Source: an uncultured Acetatifactor sp.
GTDB lineage: Bacteria > Bacillota > Clostridia > Lachnospirales > Lachnospiraceae
Length of the DNA: 50,252 nucleotides
NCBI GenBank assembly: GCA_910585015.1
Contig: CAJUCT010000016.1
Coordinates: forward strand, 1 to 50,252
Direction of reading: 5' to 3'
The translations under genes and the position numbers were made by a program. Shown piece by piece: positions 1 to 8,112 of this stretch; the first letter of the stretch is position 1; every line of letters begins with the position of its first letter. Below the pieces are notes generated by a model. That model searched no databases. It had not been told where the DNA came from and saw only the letters and a list, made by a program, of their open reading frames with translations.

Positions 1-56
1 TGCTTTTAAGAATTTTCAGGGTTGCATTGCTGTTTATTTGTCAAGGACCCTTGGAA

Positions 57-134
57 CTGCCGCTCCGAGCTGCCGCTCCGAGCCATTGTTCGGAACTGTC
101 GCTCCGAGTTATCGCTCCAAACTGTCGCTCTGAA
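57..134. repeat. 13-bp tandem repeat, six units
   Basis: Six consecutive 13-bp units with consensus CTGTCGCTCCGAG begin at 57, 70, 83, 96, 109 and 122. The third unit is the most diverged. No convincing gene covers it; the only open frame here is short, lacks a clear ribosome binding site and is made largely of the repeat itself. Confidence 0.8.
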
Positions 135-282
135 GAATTCGCTGTCGAATTGTGTCTCCCTCAGCGACGTTTATGAGTATAGCACTACTTTTTCGGATTG
201 TCAACAAGAAAAACAAATATTTTTTCGAATTTTTAAAACAATTTATTTATCATGCAAAAACACCGTAAATTCGGGCCCTTCC

Positions 283-306
283 GGCGCTTTACCTAAGTAA
301 AACGCC
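283..306. other. hairpin downstream of the lipoprotein gene
   Basis: GGCGCTTTAC and GTAAAACGCC face each other across a 4-base loop, with one mismatch. It lies just past the 3' end of the minus-strand lipoprotein gene. On that strand a T-run follows only after about 20 bases, so it is a weak terminator candidate. Confidence 0.35.
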
Positions 307-328
307 ATAGTGTATACTGCCAACTCAC

Positions 329-1093
329 CTATTCAAGTTGAATTGTTGCATTTTTATCATCATTTTTGACATTTAATTCGACAGAAGCCACATCTCGCAG
401 ACTCTGAGCCTCAAACTCCGCCAGTAAAACCACTTCCCTGGTCTCGCCCGGATTTAGTCCTTCCTGATAAAGCATTAAATCGTTTTCAAGCAAGGTTGTC
501 AGGCTGACGGAAGTAATCCCGTTAACAGAAACTCTAACCATCAGTTTTTGCTCTCTGGTATTCGCCATCTCCGTACCTTCCCCCTGATTCTGCAATGTAA
601 AGTGCAGCACCAGCAGCTGGTTCCCGTCCTCGGCATCCACCGTAAAATACTCTTCTGCAGATTCGTCCTGAGGATAACTGTCCGTGATCTCATGTCCTGT
701 GTAAGATAAGGTCAACTGTCCTGATAAGCCCAGTGCCTCCTCCAGGCTCACCACACTCTGCTCTTCATTACCCTGTTCCCCCGTCAGGTCTATTACCGGC
801 GTGTCCTGGGTAGGGTCCATCCCCACATTTCCCGGTGCCGGTGTTTCCTCCGGCGCTGGCGTCTCCTGAGGTGTCTCCTGTTCGAACGACCCGGCCTCCT
901 CTGTGATCAGGGTTTCTATATCCACCAGCCTGCTCCTGTAGTTTACATCGTGGGATAGGAGCAGCATCGCCGTATATTCTCCCACCGCCTGAAGCTGTTC
1001 ATCCGTCATATCGGGAATTGCATTCCCGCATCCGGCCATCATAAGAGCCATCCCCGTCAACAATGCCGCCACTATCTTTTTTTTCATCTTCAT
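329..1093 (-). CDS. predicted lipoprotein of unknown function
   Basis: A 254-residue secreted protein. The N-terminus has lysines, a hydrophobic stretch and a lipobox ending in MAGC near residue 22, so it should be lipidated and anchored to the outer face of the membrane. Residues of about 75-95 are a Pro/Glu/Thr linker (TPAPEETPAP). The C-terminal half (about 120-254) looks like an immunoglobulin-like beta domain of the kind often called DUF4352, judged by pattern only. The start is an ATG preceded by GGGAAGGGAGCA. It lies 11 bases after the large membrane-protein gene and is probably co-transcribed with it. No catalytic motif was recognised. Confidence 0.8.
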   Translation of the reverse strand: MKMKKKIVAALLTGMALMMAGCGNAIPDMTDEQLQAVGEYTAMLLLSHDVNYRSRLVDIETLITEEAGSFEQETPQETPAPEETPAPGNVGMDPTQDTPVIDLTGEQGNEEQSVVSLEEALGLSGQLTLSYTGHEITDSYPQDESAEEYFTVDAEDGNQLLVLHFTLQNQGEGTEMANTREQKLMVRVSVNGITSVSLTTLLENDLMLYQEGLNPGETREVVLLAEFEAQSLRDVASVELNVKNDDKNATIQLE

Positions 1094-1104
1094 TGCTCCC
1101 TTCC

Positions 1105-3489
1105 CTACATTTCCATCTTATCTTTTTCCTGAATAACACCGACCGAGCCCGCGCTATTGCTTTGAACATCATCGCTCTCTTTACTGTATTTTTTATCCAT
1201 CAATGCATAAATCCCGGAAATAACCAGTGCCATGCCTCCGGCTGCCAAAAACAGAATAATCCGCTGCAGGGACTGTACCCGGAAATCAAACAGAGTAATC
1301 TTAAAGCACGTTATCATACACAACACCAGTCCATAGATCCGTAGTTTCCTGTCAGTCTGGTGAAAACCGAAAATGATGCCAAGCAGGCCCACCACCATCA
1401 TCAGTATACTGGAAGTGATTCGGTACTCGAACCTGGTGACAAGCACCATATAAGTCAAAAAACCTGCTATCGTCAGTCCCCGCCATCCCTCTGCCCCATG
1501 CAGAAACCCGGGCTGGAAAGTGAACAAAATAATCCCCAGTCCCAGCACCGTCAAAATCAGGTATATCACCACATTGTCATATTTCTGGAAGAAAGCCAAC
1601 CCAAGAAAGCCGGACACTTCCATCACCAGCATCGTCACATTATAGCCCTGGATTCCTTTGCCTGCAAATCTCTTGACACAGTTGAACAAGAGCGTGGCCA
1701 ACCACATTACCGCAATCATCAACGGCAGCATTAATTCATTGTCCACTGCCATAGCGATATATAGTATTACTGTCCCTGTCAGTAGAAATTCATAGTAGGT
1801 CTGCCAATGGTTCATCAATAGAATACCCAATAGCAAGACACCCAGCAACACATATCCGTAAACACTTCTATTCAAGTTGTCATAATATACCAGAGCGGTC
1901 AGCGCTGTCCATGTAGTGATAATTGCGTCCGCCACCCACAGGGGCTTTTTTCGGTATGCCAACAGTTTATACAGAATCATCAGTATTGTCAACGTGATCG
2001 TAACACTCAACCGCTCATTGTCACCATGGCCAAACAGAAGCAGAGCCGATCCGGCCACAAAATATCCCTGCATCCAGCGCAGATAACCCTTGTTCTTTGT
2101 CAGGAAAAAAAACAGTACACCCATGTCAGCTATCGCTGCCACCACCACCAGTCGAATCCATATCTCTACATCCTCATATGTTCCATGATGCCAGGAAAAC
2201 AGGCCGTCTGAGCATTGATAATAAGCCAATACCGACAAAAAAGCACCGATTCCAAAAGTAACGCAAATCCCCTGCATCTGCTCCCTGTTTTCGGCCGGCA
2301 TCCTCCATACTGTCAACTCCATGAGAAGTATGCTTACCACCACAAAGCCGATCACATAAAGCGACCGCAGTTCCATCACCTGTGCCGACGGGACGGCGAA
2401 TATGGCAAATATCCAGGCAAAAACTGCCGCACCCGCCATCTGCCCGATAGCTATGCCATAAGCCCATTTTTTCACCGGCAGGAAAATCCCCAGCAGCTGC
2501 ACTGCCACGATCATCACCATATAGATCAACAGTTCCACATCACTGATCATATGCCGGATGTCCATCATCAGGAAACTTACCATACACGCGCCAATACAGA
2601 TGATCCGCAGGATACCCGCATCTTTTTTCCGGCTCACGAACATTACCACCACAGTGATAAATGTGGTGATCAATATGGTGACCAGTCCGCTGAAATTGTG
2701 CAGATAAAGGAAGTTCACCATGGTCGTCACATACAGGCTGCCAATACCCAGCGATGAAAAAAACATAGATAGGATCTGGCTCTTCTTCTTTACCACAAAT
2801 TCTGCCACACACCACACCAGCAGTCCCAGCACATAGAGCCCCAGTTCCTTGACAAGGCTGCCCATATAATTGATCCCCAGCAGAATCAGCGCTGCCAGGA
2901 CGAAAAGTACGCCTATGGTGCCAAACACATTGATACCGATCGCAAACTCTCGGTTCTTCTTAGTCTGGAAATCCGCCCGGGACTGTGTGGGTGTCTGAGG
3001 ATGCATATACGTCTGGGAAAATGCCGCCTGCCGTGAAACATTCGATCCACTGTATGTATCCTGACTCGGATTCACCCCCGGCTGAACTGCCCTTTCAGCG
3101 GTAACCGGTGAAACCACAGCCTGTGCAATGTTCTGTGTATCTATCGGGGGGAGAATCTGATTCATTCCCTGCGTATCCGCCGCCGGCACCGCCTGATTCA
3201 CCTCCTGCGTATCCCCCGCCGGCGCCGCCTGATTCATCTCCTGCTTATCCCCCGCCGGCACCGCCCGCAAAGTTTCACTCTTGACCGCCCTATCAGCGGC
3301 TGCCATACGCTGTCTGTATATCTGACAGTTTTGGTCCAATTGTGTCTCCATCATATCCAGACGGTGTTTCTCTTGAATCAGGCTACTGTCGAGCTGCATA
3401 AGATACTCTGTAAAAAAGCGATCCTTTGACTCTCCTTTCAGTTGTCCCACCCTGTCTTTGATCCGTTCGTAAATTCCCTGTTGTTCCAT
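1105..3489 (-). CDS. large polytopic membrane protein, DUF2339-like
   Basis: About 794 residues. A charged, probably coiled N-terminal region (1-65) is followed by a low-complexity segment that contains four copies of a 12-residue repeat with consensus PAGDTQEMNQAV (residues about 78-125, bases about 3115-3258). From about residue 183 to 775 the protein is a series of some twenty hydrophobic helices. This resembles the DUF2339 family of predicted membrane proteins, whose function is unknown to me. I chose the ATG at 3489 after GAGGGAG; a TTG seven codons upstream is possible. It follows hflX by about 35 bases and precedes the lipoprotein, suggesting one transcript. Confidence 0.75.
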   Translation of the reverse strand: MEQQGIYERIKDRVGQLKGESKDRFFTEYLMQLDSSLIQEKHRLDMMETQLDQNCQIYRQRMAAADRAVKSETLRAVPAGDKQEMNQAAPAGDTQEVNQAVPAADTQGMNQILPPIDTQNIAQAVVSPVTAERAVQPGVNPSQDTYSGSNVSRQAAFSQTYMHPQTPTQSRADFQTKKNREFAIGINVFGTIGVLFVLAALILLGINYMGSLVKELGLYVLGLLVWCVAEFVVKKKSQILSMFFSSLGIGSLYVTTMVNFLYLHNFSGLVTILITTFITVVVMFVSRKKDAGILRIICIGACMVSFLMMDIRHMISDVELLIYMVMIVAVQLLGIFLPVKKWAYGIAIGQMAGAAVFAWIFAIFAVPSAQVMELRSLYVIGFVVVSILLMELTVWRMPAENREQMQGICVTFGIGAFLSVLAYYQCSDGLFSWHHGTYEDVEIWIRLVVVAAIADMGVLFFFLTKNKGYLRWMQGYFVAGSALLLFGHGDNERLSVTITLTILMILYKLLAYRKKPLWVADAIITTWTALTALVYYDNLNRSVYGYVLLGVLLLGILLMNHWQTYYEFLLTGTVILYIAMAVDNELMLPLMIAVMWLATLLFNCVKRFAGKGIQGYNVTMLVMEVSGFLGLAFFQKYDNVVIYLILTVLGLGIILFTFQPGFLHGAEGWRGLTIAGFLTYMVLVTRFEYRITSSILMMVVGLLGIIFGFHQTDRKLRIYGLVLCMITCFKITLFDFRVQSLQRIILFLAAGGMALVISGIYALMDKKYSKESDDVQSNSAGSVGVIQEKDKMEM
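3115..3258 (-). repeat. 36-bp coding tandem repeat inside the DUF2339-like gene
   Basis: Four in-frame units of 36 bases encode PAGDKQEMNQAA, PAGDTQEVNQAV, PAADTQGMNQIL and PPIDTQNIAQAV. They sit in the linker between the charged N-terminus and the membrane domain. Copy number could vary between strains because the length is a multiple of three. Confidence 0.8.
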
Positions 3490-3523
3490 TTCTCCCTCAT
3501 ACCTTTCCAATACCAGCGTGTTT

Positions 3524-4810
3524 TCAGCTGATGTCCATCACATACCGCTGATATTTTCCCACGTCCTGGCGATGGCAACTCACCTCCAGGTACAAGCCGT
3601 CCTCCCGGTATTCCTGTTTTAAGACGGTGGTATGTTCCATAAAGTAGGATGCCGTTCCTCCCTGATCGTAGGGAAACATAAGCCTGCAGTCCACATAATC
3701 CGCATAGAGTTTTTCCTTGATCAGGGAAAGTAATTCCTCCATGCCGATGCCCGACCCAGCGGCCATGTAGACATGGTCACCCACCAGCCGGGGATGCTCC
3801 CGGTCACACAGATCACTCTTATTATACACGATCACCATGGGAATGTCACCTGCTTCTAACTCATTCAGTGTCTGCCTGGTCACTTCCATATGCTGCCTGT
3901 ACTGCGGATCCGACACGTCCACCACCTGAACAAGCAGATCGGCATAACGCACTTCCTCCAATGTGGAGTGAAATGCCTTGATCAGACCATGGGGCAGCTT
4001 GCGGATAAATCCCACTGTATCCACCAGAAAAAAGGGCTTGTTGTCCCCTGTCTCTATAGTACGCACACTGGTCTCCAATGTGGCAAACAGCATATCCTTC
4101 TCCAGTACCGTCTTTTCCGATGCCTGTCCGTACCGTTCCACCAGCCGATTCATGACAGTGGATTTGCCGGCGTTGGTATAACCCACCAGAGCCACCTGGG
4201 GAATCCGGGAGTGCATACGCCGTTTCCTCCGGATATTCCGCCCCTGCTCCACCTCTGCCAACTCCTTGCGCAGTTCGCTGATACGATGCTCGATCTTGCG
4301 GCGGTCCAGTTCCAGCTTTTTCTCGCCAGTACCCTTGTTGCTCATACTGCCGCTGGCCCCGCCCTGTCTGCTCAGCGCCTCATGCATCCCCACCAGCCTG
4401 GGCAGCAGATACTGGAGTCTGGCGGTCTCCACCTGCAGCTTGGCCTCCCTGGTCTGCGCCCGGAGGGCAAAAATATCTAAAATCAACGTGGTTCTGTCCA
4501 ATATAGGCATATCCAGTTCCTGCTGCAGATTCCGAATCTGGGAAGGTGACAATGCATTGTCAAATACAATGACATCCGCCTCGCACTGCCCTCTATACTC
4601 CCTGATCTCCTCCACTTTGCCTGTTCCCACATAAAAAGCTTTATTGGGCGTATCCAGCCGCTGCACGATGATTCCCACCACCTGCATCCCGCAAGCCTGG
4701 GCCAGACTCCCCAGTTCTTCCATGGAATGGTCGAAGTCCTCTTCCTCCCCGATATCCACTCCTACCAGAAGTGCCCTCTCCAGTTCCTGCCCCACTTCCT
4801 GCTCTCTCAT
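3524..4810 (-). CDS. hflX: GTPase HflX
   Basis: Ribosome-associated GTPase of the Obg-HflX group, which in other bacteria splits stalled 70S ribosomes. The N-terminal HflX domain (about 10-190) includes the typical YVGTGK and NLQQELD stretches. The G domain shows G1 GYTNAGKST (about 210-218), G3 DTVGF and G4 NKSD. At about 428 residues it has the usual length. The frame is open for 50 codons upstream to 4960, but that stretch is entirely family-A repeat. The ATG at 4810 has AGAGGGAG just before it, so I start there. It lies downstream of the two-component pair. Confidence 0.93.
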   Translation of the reverse strand: MREQEVGQELERALLVGVDIGEEEDFDHSMEELGSLAQACGMQVVGIIVQRLDTPNKAFYVGTGKVEEIREYRGQCEADVIVFDNALSPSQIRNLQQELDMPILDRTTLILDIFALRAQTREAKLQVETARLQYLLPRLVGMHEALSRQGGASGSMSNKGTGEKKLELDRRKIEHRISELRKELAEVEQGRNIRRKRRMHSRIPQVALVGYTNAGKSTVMNRLVERYGQASEKTVLEKDMLFATLETSVRTIETGDNKPFFLVDTVGFIRKLPHGLIKAFHSTLEEVRYADLLVQVVDVSDPQYRQHMEVTRQTLNELEAGDIPMVIVYNKSDLCDREHPRLVGDHVYMAAGSGIGMEELLSLIKEKLYADYVDCRLMFPYDQGGTASYFMEHTTVLKQEYREDGLYLEVSCHRQDVGKYQRYVMDIS

Positions 4811-4815
4811 ACTCC

Positions 4816-4972
4816 CTCTTCCCTGCATATCGCAGGCCGATCCTGCGATACTGCATAAATACGTATTGGGATGTGTAACATCCAAACTTACCTCTACATG
4901 CATATCGCTGGCTTCGCCTGCGATATTGCACCAATCAGTATTTGGAAGTTTTACTTCCAAACTTACCCTCTG
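4816..4972 (-). repeat. family-A stem-loop element, two tandem copies
   Basis: Two copies of about 75 bases fill the gap between the sensor-kinase stop and the hflX start. Each has a stem of the type ATATCGCAGG/CCTGCGATA and a second stem of the type TTTGGAAGT/ACTTCCAAA. Sequences of the two second stems differ but pair in both copies. The hflX-proximal copy runs straight into the hflX ribosome binding site. The whole block is open in the hflX frame. Confidence 0.8.
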
Positions 4973-6466
4973 CTACGCCATTTCCAATGTAAACCAGAAC
5001 TCTACGCCGTCAGGGCAGTTCCGCACCCCATACTCCTGATTCATGGACTCCATGATCGCCTTAACAATGGACAGCCCTACCCCGCTGCCGCCATACTCCC
5101 GAGTTCTGGCCTTATCCACCTTGTAAAATTTCTCCCACAGATGGCCAAGGCTTTCCTCCGGAATGGGTTCCCCGGTGTTATATACGCTGACCTTCGCTTT
5201 GCTATCCTCCAAAGCCACATGAATGCGAACCCGCTTTTCCCCCTGACAGTAGTGGACCGCATTGGTGAAATAGTTCATAAAAACTTCCTCGATCTTGAAC
5301 TCATCCCCCCATACATAGATCGGCTCTGTCTGCCCCATCTCTACCTCTATTCCGTCCTGGCGGGCCAAAATCTCTGCAGACTGCAGATAGTTCCGAATCA
5401 TTGCCACTATGTCAAAACGCTCCATGCTGACCTTGTCATTGCCAAATTCCAGTTGGTTCAGCGTCAGAAGCTTCTGCACCATGGCATTCATCTTGCCCGC
5501 CTCGTCCATAATAACTTCACAGTAGAAATCACGGCTCTCCGCATCGTCGCTGATCCCTTCCCTAAGCCCCTCCGCATAACCCTGAATCAGCGCTATGGGG
5601 GTCTTCAGTTCATGGGATACATTGGCCAGAAACTCCTTACGCATCTCATCAATCTGTTCCTTTTTCTCTATATCTTTCTGCAATTCGTTGTTTGCCGTCT
5701 TTAACTCCGATATGGTCCTCTCCAGGGACTCAGACAACTGGTTGATATTGCTGCCCAACAGGCCAAGTTCATTTTTTTCCTTTCCCTGGTATTTAGCCTC
5801 AAAATCCAAATGAGTCATACGTTCGGAGATCTTGGCCAATTCCAGCACCGGCTCCGTCACCCGCCTGGACAAAATCCACATCAGGATACCGCCAATAAAA
5901 GCCGCCGCCACACCGATATATGCCAGAAAGCGGTTGGCGATCCGCACACTCTCCTGTATACTCTCCATGGTGGTGCTGACGATGAACCAGTAAGCATTGT
6001 CCAAAGGGCCATACACCTCTATATATTCCGTCATAGTACGGCGATCCACATACTTAAAAACCGTGTTCGGAGCAGGCACTCCCCCTGAAAGTTCCTCTCC
6101 GAATGTGCTGTTAACAGAATAGCCAATAATATATCGCTGCAGCCGCTTGGAAAGTTCCTCCTTATTGTTGGTCGTCGCCGCATAAACGATTATGGAATTG
6201 GCATCAATAACCTCCACATTGATATTGGAGGCAAAAGCAAAACGCCCCATCTCCTGTATAAAATCCTCACTGCCCAGACTGCCCGATGTTGCTGCGGCAT
6301 TCAGCCGCTGATACGCCTCCACCACCACGTCGGCCTTCTCCATCTCATAGTAGCTTTCCAGAAAGGTGTTGTTAATAAACCAGCAGGCAAGGATGGTCCC
6401 CACCAAAAGTCCTATAGTGATCGCCGCCTGTTGTCTGCGCAGGGAGGATTTCATCATTCTCCGCAT
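4973..6466 (-). CDS. membrane sensor histidine kinase
   Basis: About 497 residues. Two membrane helices (about 16-36 and 182-200) bracket an extracytoplasmic sensor domain. A HAMP linker follows (about 200-255), then the dimerisation domain with phospho-acceptor His in VSHELKTP (about residue 285) and a catalytic ATPase domain ending in GGSGVGLSIVKAI. It should autophosphorylate and pass phosphate to the regulator encoded just upstream. Its start overlaps the regulator stop (TGATG at 6464-6468); GTG at 6469 or ATGs at 6457/6454 are alternatives. The ligand is unknown. Confidence 0.92.
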   Translation of the reverse strand: MRRMMKSSLRRQQAAITIGLLVGTILACWFINNTFLESYYEMEKADVVVEAYQRLNAAATSGSLGSEDFIQEMGRFAFASNINVEVIDANSIIVYAATTNNKEELSKRLQRYIIGYSVNSTFGEELSGGVPAPNTVFKYVDRRTMTEYIEVYGPLDNAYWFIVSTTMESIQESVRIANRFLAYIGVAAAFIGGILMWILSRRVTEPVLELAKISERMTHLDFEAKYQGKEKNELGLLGSNINQLSESLERTISELKTANNELQKDIEKKEQIDEMRKEFLANVSHELKTPIALIQGYAEGLREGISDDAESRDFYCEVIMDEAGKMNAMVQKLLTLNQLEFGNDKVSMERFDIVAMIRNYLQSAEILARQDGIEVEMGQTEPIYVWGDEFKIEEVFMNYFTNAVHYCQGEKRVRIHVALEDSKAKVSVYNTGEPIPEESLGHLWEKFYKVDKARTREYGGSGVGLSIVKAIMESMNQEYGVRNCPDGVEFWFTLEMA

Positions 6467-7146
6467 CACTCCTCCGCCTCCAATTTGTATCCCATACCCC
6501 AGATGGTCTTAATCATTTCCCCTTTTTCTCCCATCTTACTGCGGAGTTTCTTCACATGGGTGTCGATGGTTCTGGCATCTCCAAAATAATCATAATTCCA
6601 CACATTGTTCAGGATCTTCTCCCGTGAGAGCGCAATTCCCTTATTTTCCACAAAATAGGTCAGCAGTTCAAACTCTTTGTAACTCAAGTCCACCGGCTGG
6701 CCGTCTATCAGTACCTGATGAGCCGCCTTGTCGATGGCAATGCCGCCGCAGGACAGGCGGCATTCCTCCTCATCCGCCAGAGTTCGCCTCAGAATGGCCT
6801 CGATCCGTGCCACCAGAATCTTGGGACTAAAGGGCTTGGAAATGTATTCATCCACTCCCAGCCGGAAACCCTGCAGTTCGTCCCGCTCGTCTCCTCTGGC
6901 CGTCAACATGATGATAGGAACCTTGGAATATGCCCTGATCTCCCTGCACACCTGCCAGCCGTCCATCCGGGGCATCATTACATCCAGCACGATCAGAGCA
7001 ATCCCCTTTTCCTTGAAGAACAGCTCCACCGCCTGTTCGCCGTCCTCCGCCTCCAGCACATCGTAGTTATTTTTCACCAGAAAATCCCGCACCAGCTTTC
7101 GCATCCTGCTCTCGTCATCCACTACCAGAATCTTTCGTCTCTCCAT
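6466..7146 (-). CDS. OmpR-family response regulator
   Basis: A 226-residue DNA-binding regulator. The receiver domain (1-120) has acidic residues DD at 10-11, phospho-acceptor Asp55 in VLDVMMP, Thr82 and Lys104 in SKPF. The C-terminal winged helix (about 130-222) contains the OmpR-type segment DTHVKKLRSKM and ends with the GMGYKLE motif. It is the first gene of the pair with the histidine kinase. A family-B hairpin lies immediately upstream of its ribosome binding site AAAGAGGT. Targets cannot be told from the window. Confidence 0.93.
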   Translation of the reverse strand: MERRKILVVDDESRMRKLVRDFLVKNNYDVLEAEDGEQAVELFFKEKGIALIVLDVMMPRMDGWQVCREIRAYSKVPIIMLTARGDERDELQGFRLGVDEYISKPFSPKILVARIEAILRRTLADEEECRLSCGGIAIDKAAHQVLIDGQPVDLSYKEFELLTYFVENKGIALSREKILNNVWNYDYFGDARTIDTHVKKLRSKMGEKGEMIKTIWGMGYKLEAEE

Positions 7147-7169
7147 AGGATCTACCTCTTTCTATTTCA

Positions 7170-7265
7170 AGTTCCGCGTATCCCCTGCCGGCACATAGAC
7201 TATAGAATCATATATGACCGCATCTATGCCCCTATATGATACGGTGTGTCGTCCGGATAGGAACC
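7170..7265 (-). repeat. family-B hairpin element, copy 1
   Basis: Starts with AGTTCCGC, 24 bases from the response-regulator start codon. The middle helix is ATCATATA/TATATGAT. The basal helix pairs TATCC with GGATA and GGCACA with TGTGTC. It is one of the more diverged copies, and its far end does not match the usual GCTGTTTTATT. Confidence 0.7.
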
Positions 7266-7329
7266 GTTATCATGGATTATTTTAGAACATATTTATGTAT
7301 TTTCTGTGAAAAAACGCCTGATATACCAC

Positions 7330-7896
7330 TTATTCAATAATTTTCAAGTCCCTCTCTTTATCCCGTATAATCTGCTCCCGCTCCGACAGTTCCTGCTGCC
7401 AGGAAGCGTACTCGTTAAGAATGGCGGAACGGTAATTCAATATGTTGGGATGGCTGCTGCTCAGGGCTATAACGAACATGGCAATCACGGCCACCAACAG
7501 CAGCACATTCAAAACAACAGAAAACCTCAGTCTGGTCGTGCCGTTTCTCTCCTCCGGCGGTCTGGCTGCGCTCCGCACCGGTCTCTCCCTCTTCTGTGGC
7601 ACATAGTTGCAGGGAGTATAGACCGGGATCATAGGTATTCTGGCGGAATCAACCTCCGGCTGTTCCAGCAGGAACTCCTGCAGACGCTTTAAATAGATCA
7701 CACCCACCGGAGTCTTAAATACACGTTCCCGCAGCATCCTCTCATATAGGGTCAACACCTGTTCCGGCTGCCGATAATCCAGATGAGTCTCCAGGTATTC
7801 GATCTGTTTTTTCTCTTTTGCGGCCATCCCCGCATCCTCTGCATTCAGGAAAAAGAACCCTTCCGCATTCCGGCTTGCCTGTGTCTCGCCTGCCAT
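7330..7896 (-). CDS. single-pass membrane protein of unknown function
   Basis: About 188 residues. An acidic soluble N-terminal half (to about residue 105) is followed by a basic stretch (KRERPVRSAARPP), one hydrophobic helix (about 128-148) and a short C-terminal coiled region rich in Glu and Arg (EYASWQQELSEREQ). I do not recognise a family. The chosen ATG at 7896 has GGAGGTG at good spacing; a GTG three codons earlier is possible. It lies upstream of the two-component pair in the direction of transcription, separated by about 180 bases that hold a family-B hairpin. Confidence 0.7.
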   Translation of the reverse strand: MAGETQASRNAEGFFFLNAEDAGMAAKEKKQIEYLETHLDYRQPEQVLTLYERMLRERVFKTPVGVIYLKRLQEFLLEQPEVDSARIPMIPVYTPCNYVPQKRERPVRSAARPPEERNGTTRLRFSVVLNVLLLVAVIAMFVIALSSSHPNILNYRSAILNEYASWQQELSEREQIIRDKERDLKIIE

Positions 7897-7929
7897 GCAT
7901 ATCACCTCCAGAAAATTCCTGCCCGCACA

Positions 7930-8034
7930 TTTATAGTTTACGACATTAGAAATTTCGTTTTCGGCCTCGCAAAAGCTCTCGTATATGGATTTTGCAAGGC
8001 CGGAAACAGAAATTTGTTATGCCGTTAACTATAT
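7930..8034. repeat. long imperfect palindrome of about 105 bases
   Basis: The left arm (7930-7974) and right arm (7990-8034) pair over some 45 bases with few mismatches. The core arms are TCGGCCTCGCAAAA and TTTTGCAAGGCCGGAAA, and the outer arms are TATAGTTTACG and CGTTAACTATA. A 15-base loop separates them. It lies between thrC and the gene at 7330-7896, and no gene covers it. Confidence 0.8.
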
Positions 8035-8035
8035 A

Positions 8036-8102
8036 TACTGCTTAACGCAATATCACAGGCAACGCATATGCGGTGCCTACGCGATGTCTGTGATATGCAG
8101 CC
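8036..8102 (+). repeat. family-A-like stem, plus orientation
   Basis: Contains GCTTAACGCAATATCACAGG and, after an internal palindrome CGCATATGCG, the partner CTGTGATATGCAG. This is the same stem class as the family-A copies at 4.8, 32 and 46 kb, but here it is in the opposite orientation to the flanking genes. Confidence 0.6.
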
Positions 8103-8112
8103 AGAAAAAATA

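Noticed and set aside
22..300. Open frame of 92 codons at the window start
   Set aside because: It is built from the 13-bp tandem repeat, has no ribosome binding site or family features, and lies on the strand opposite to the neighbouring genes.
2215..2757. Plus-strand frame of 180 codons inside the DUF2339-like gene
   Set aside because: Antisense shadow, His-rich with no start signal; the minus-strand frame has a coherent membrane-protein pattern.
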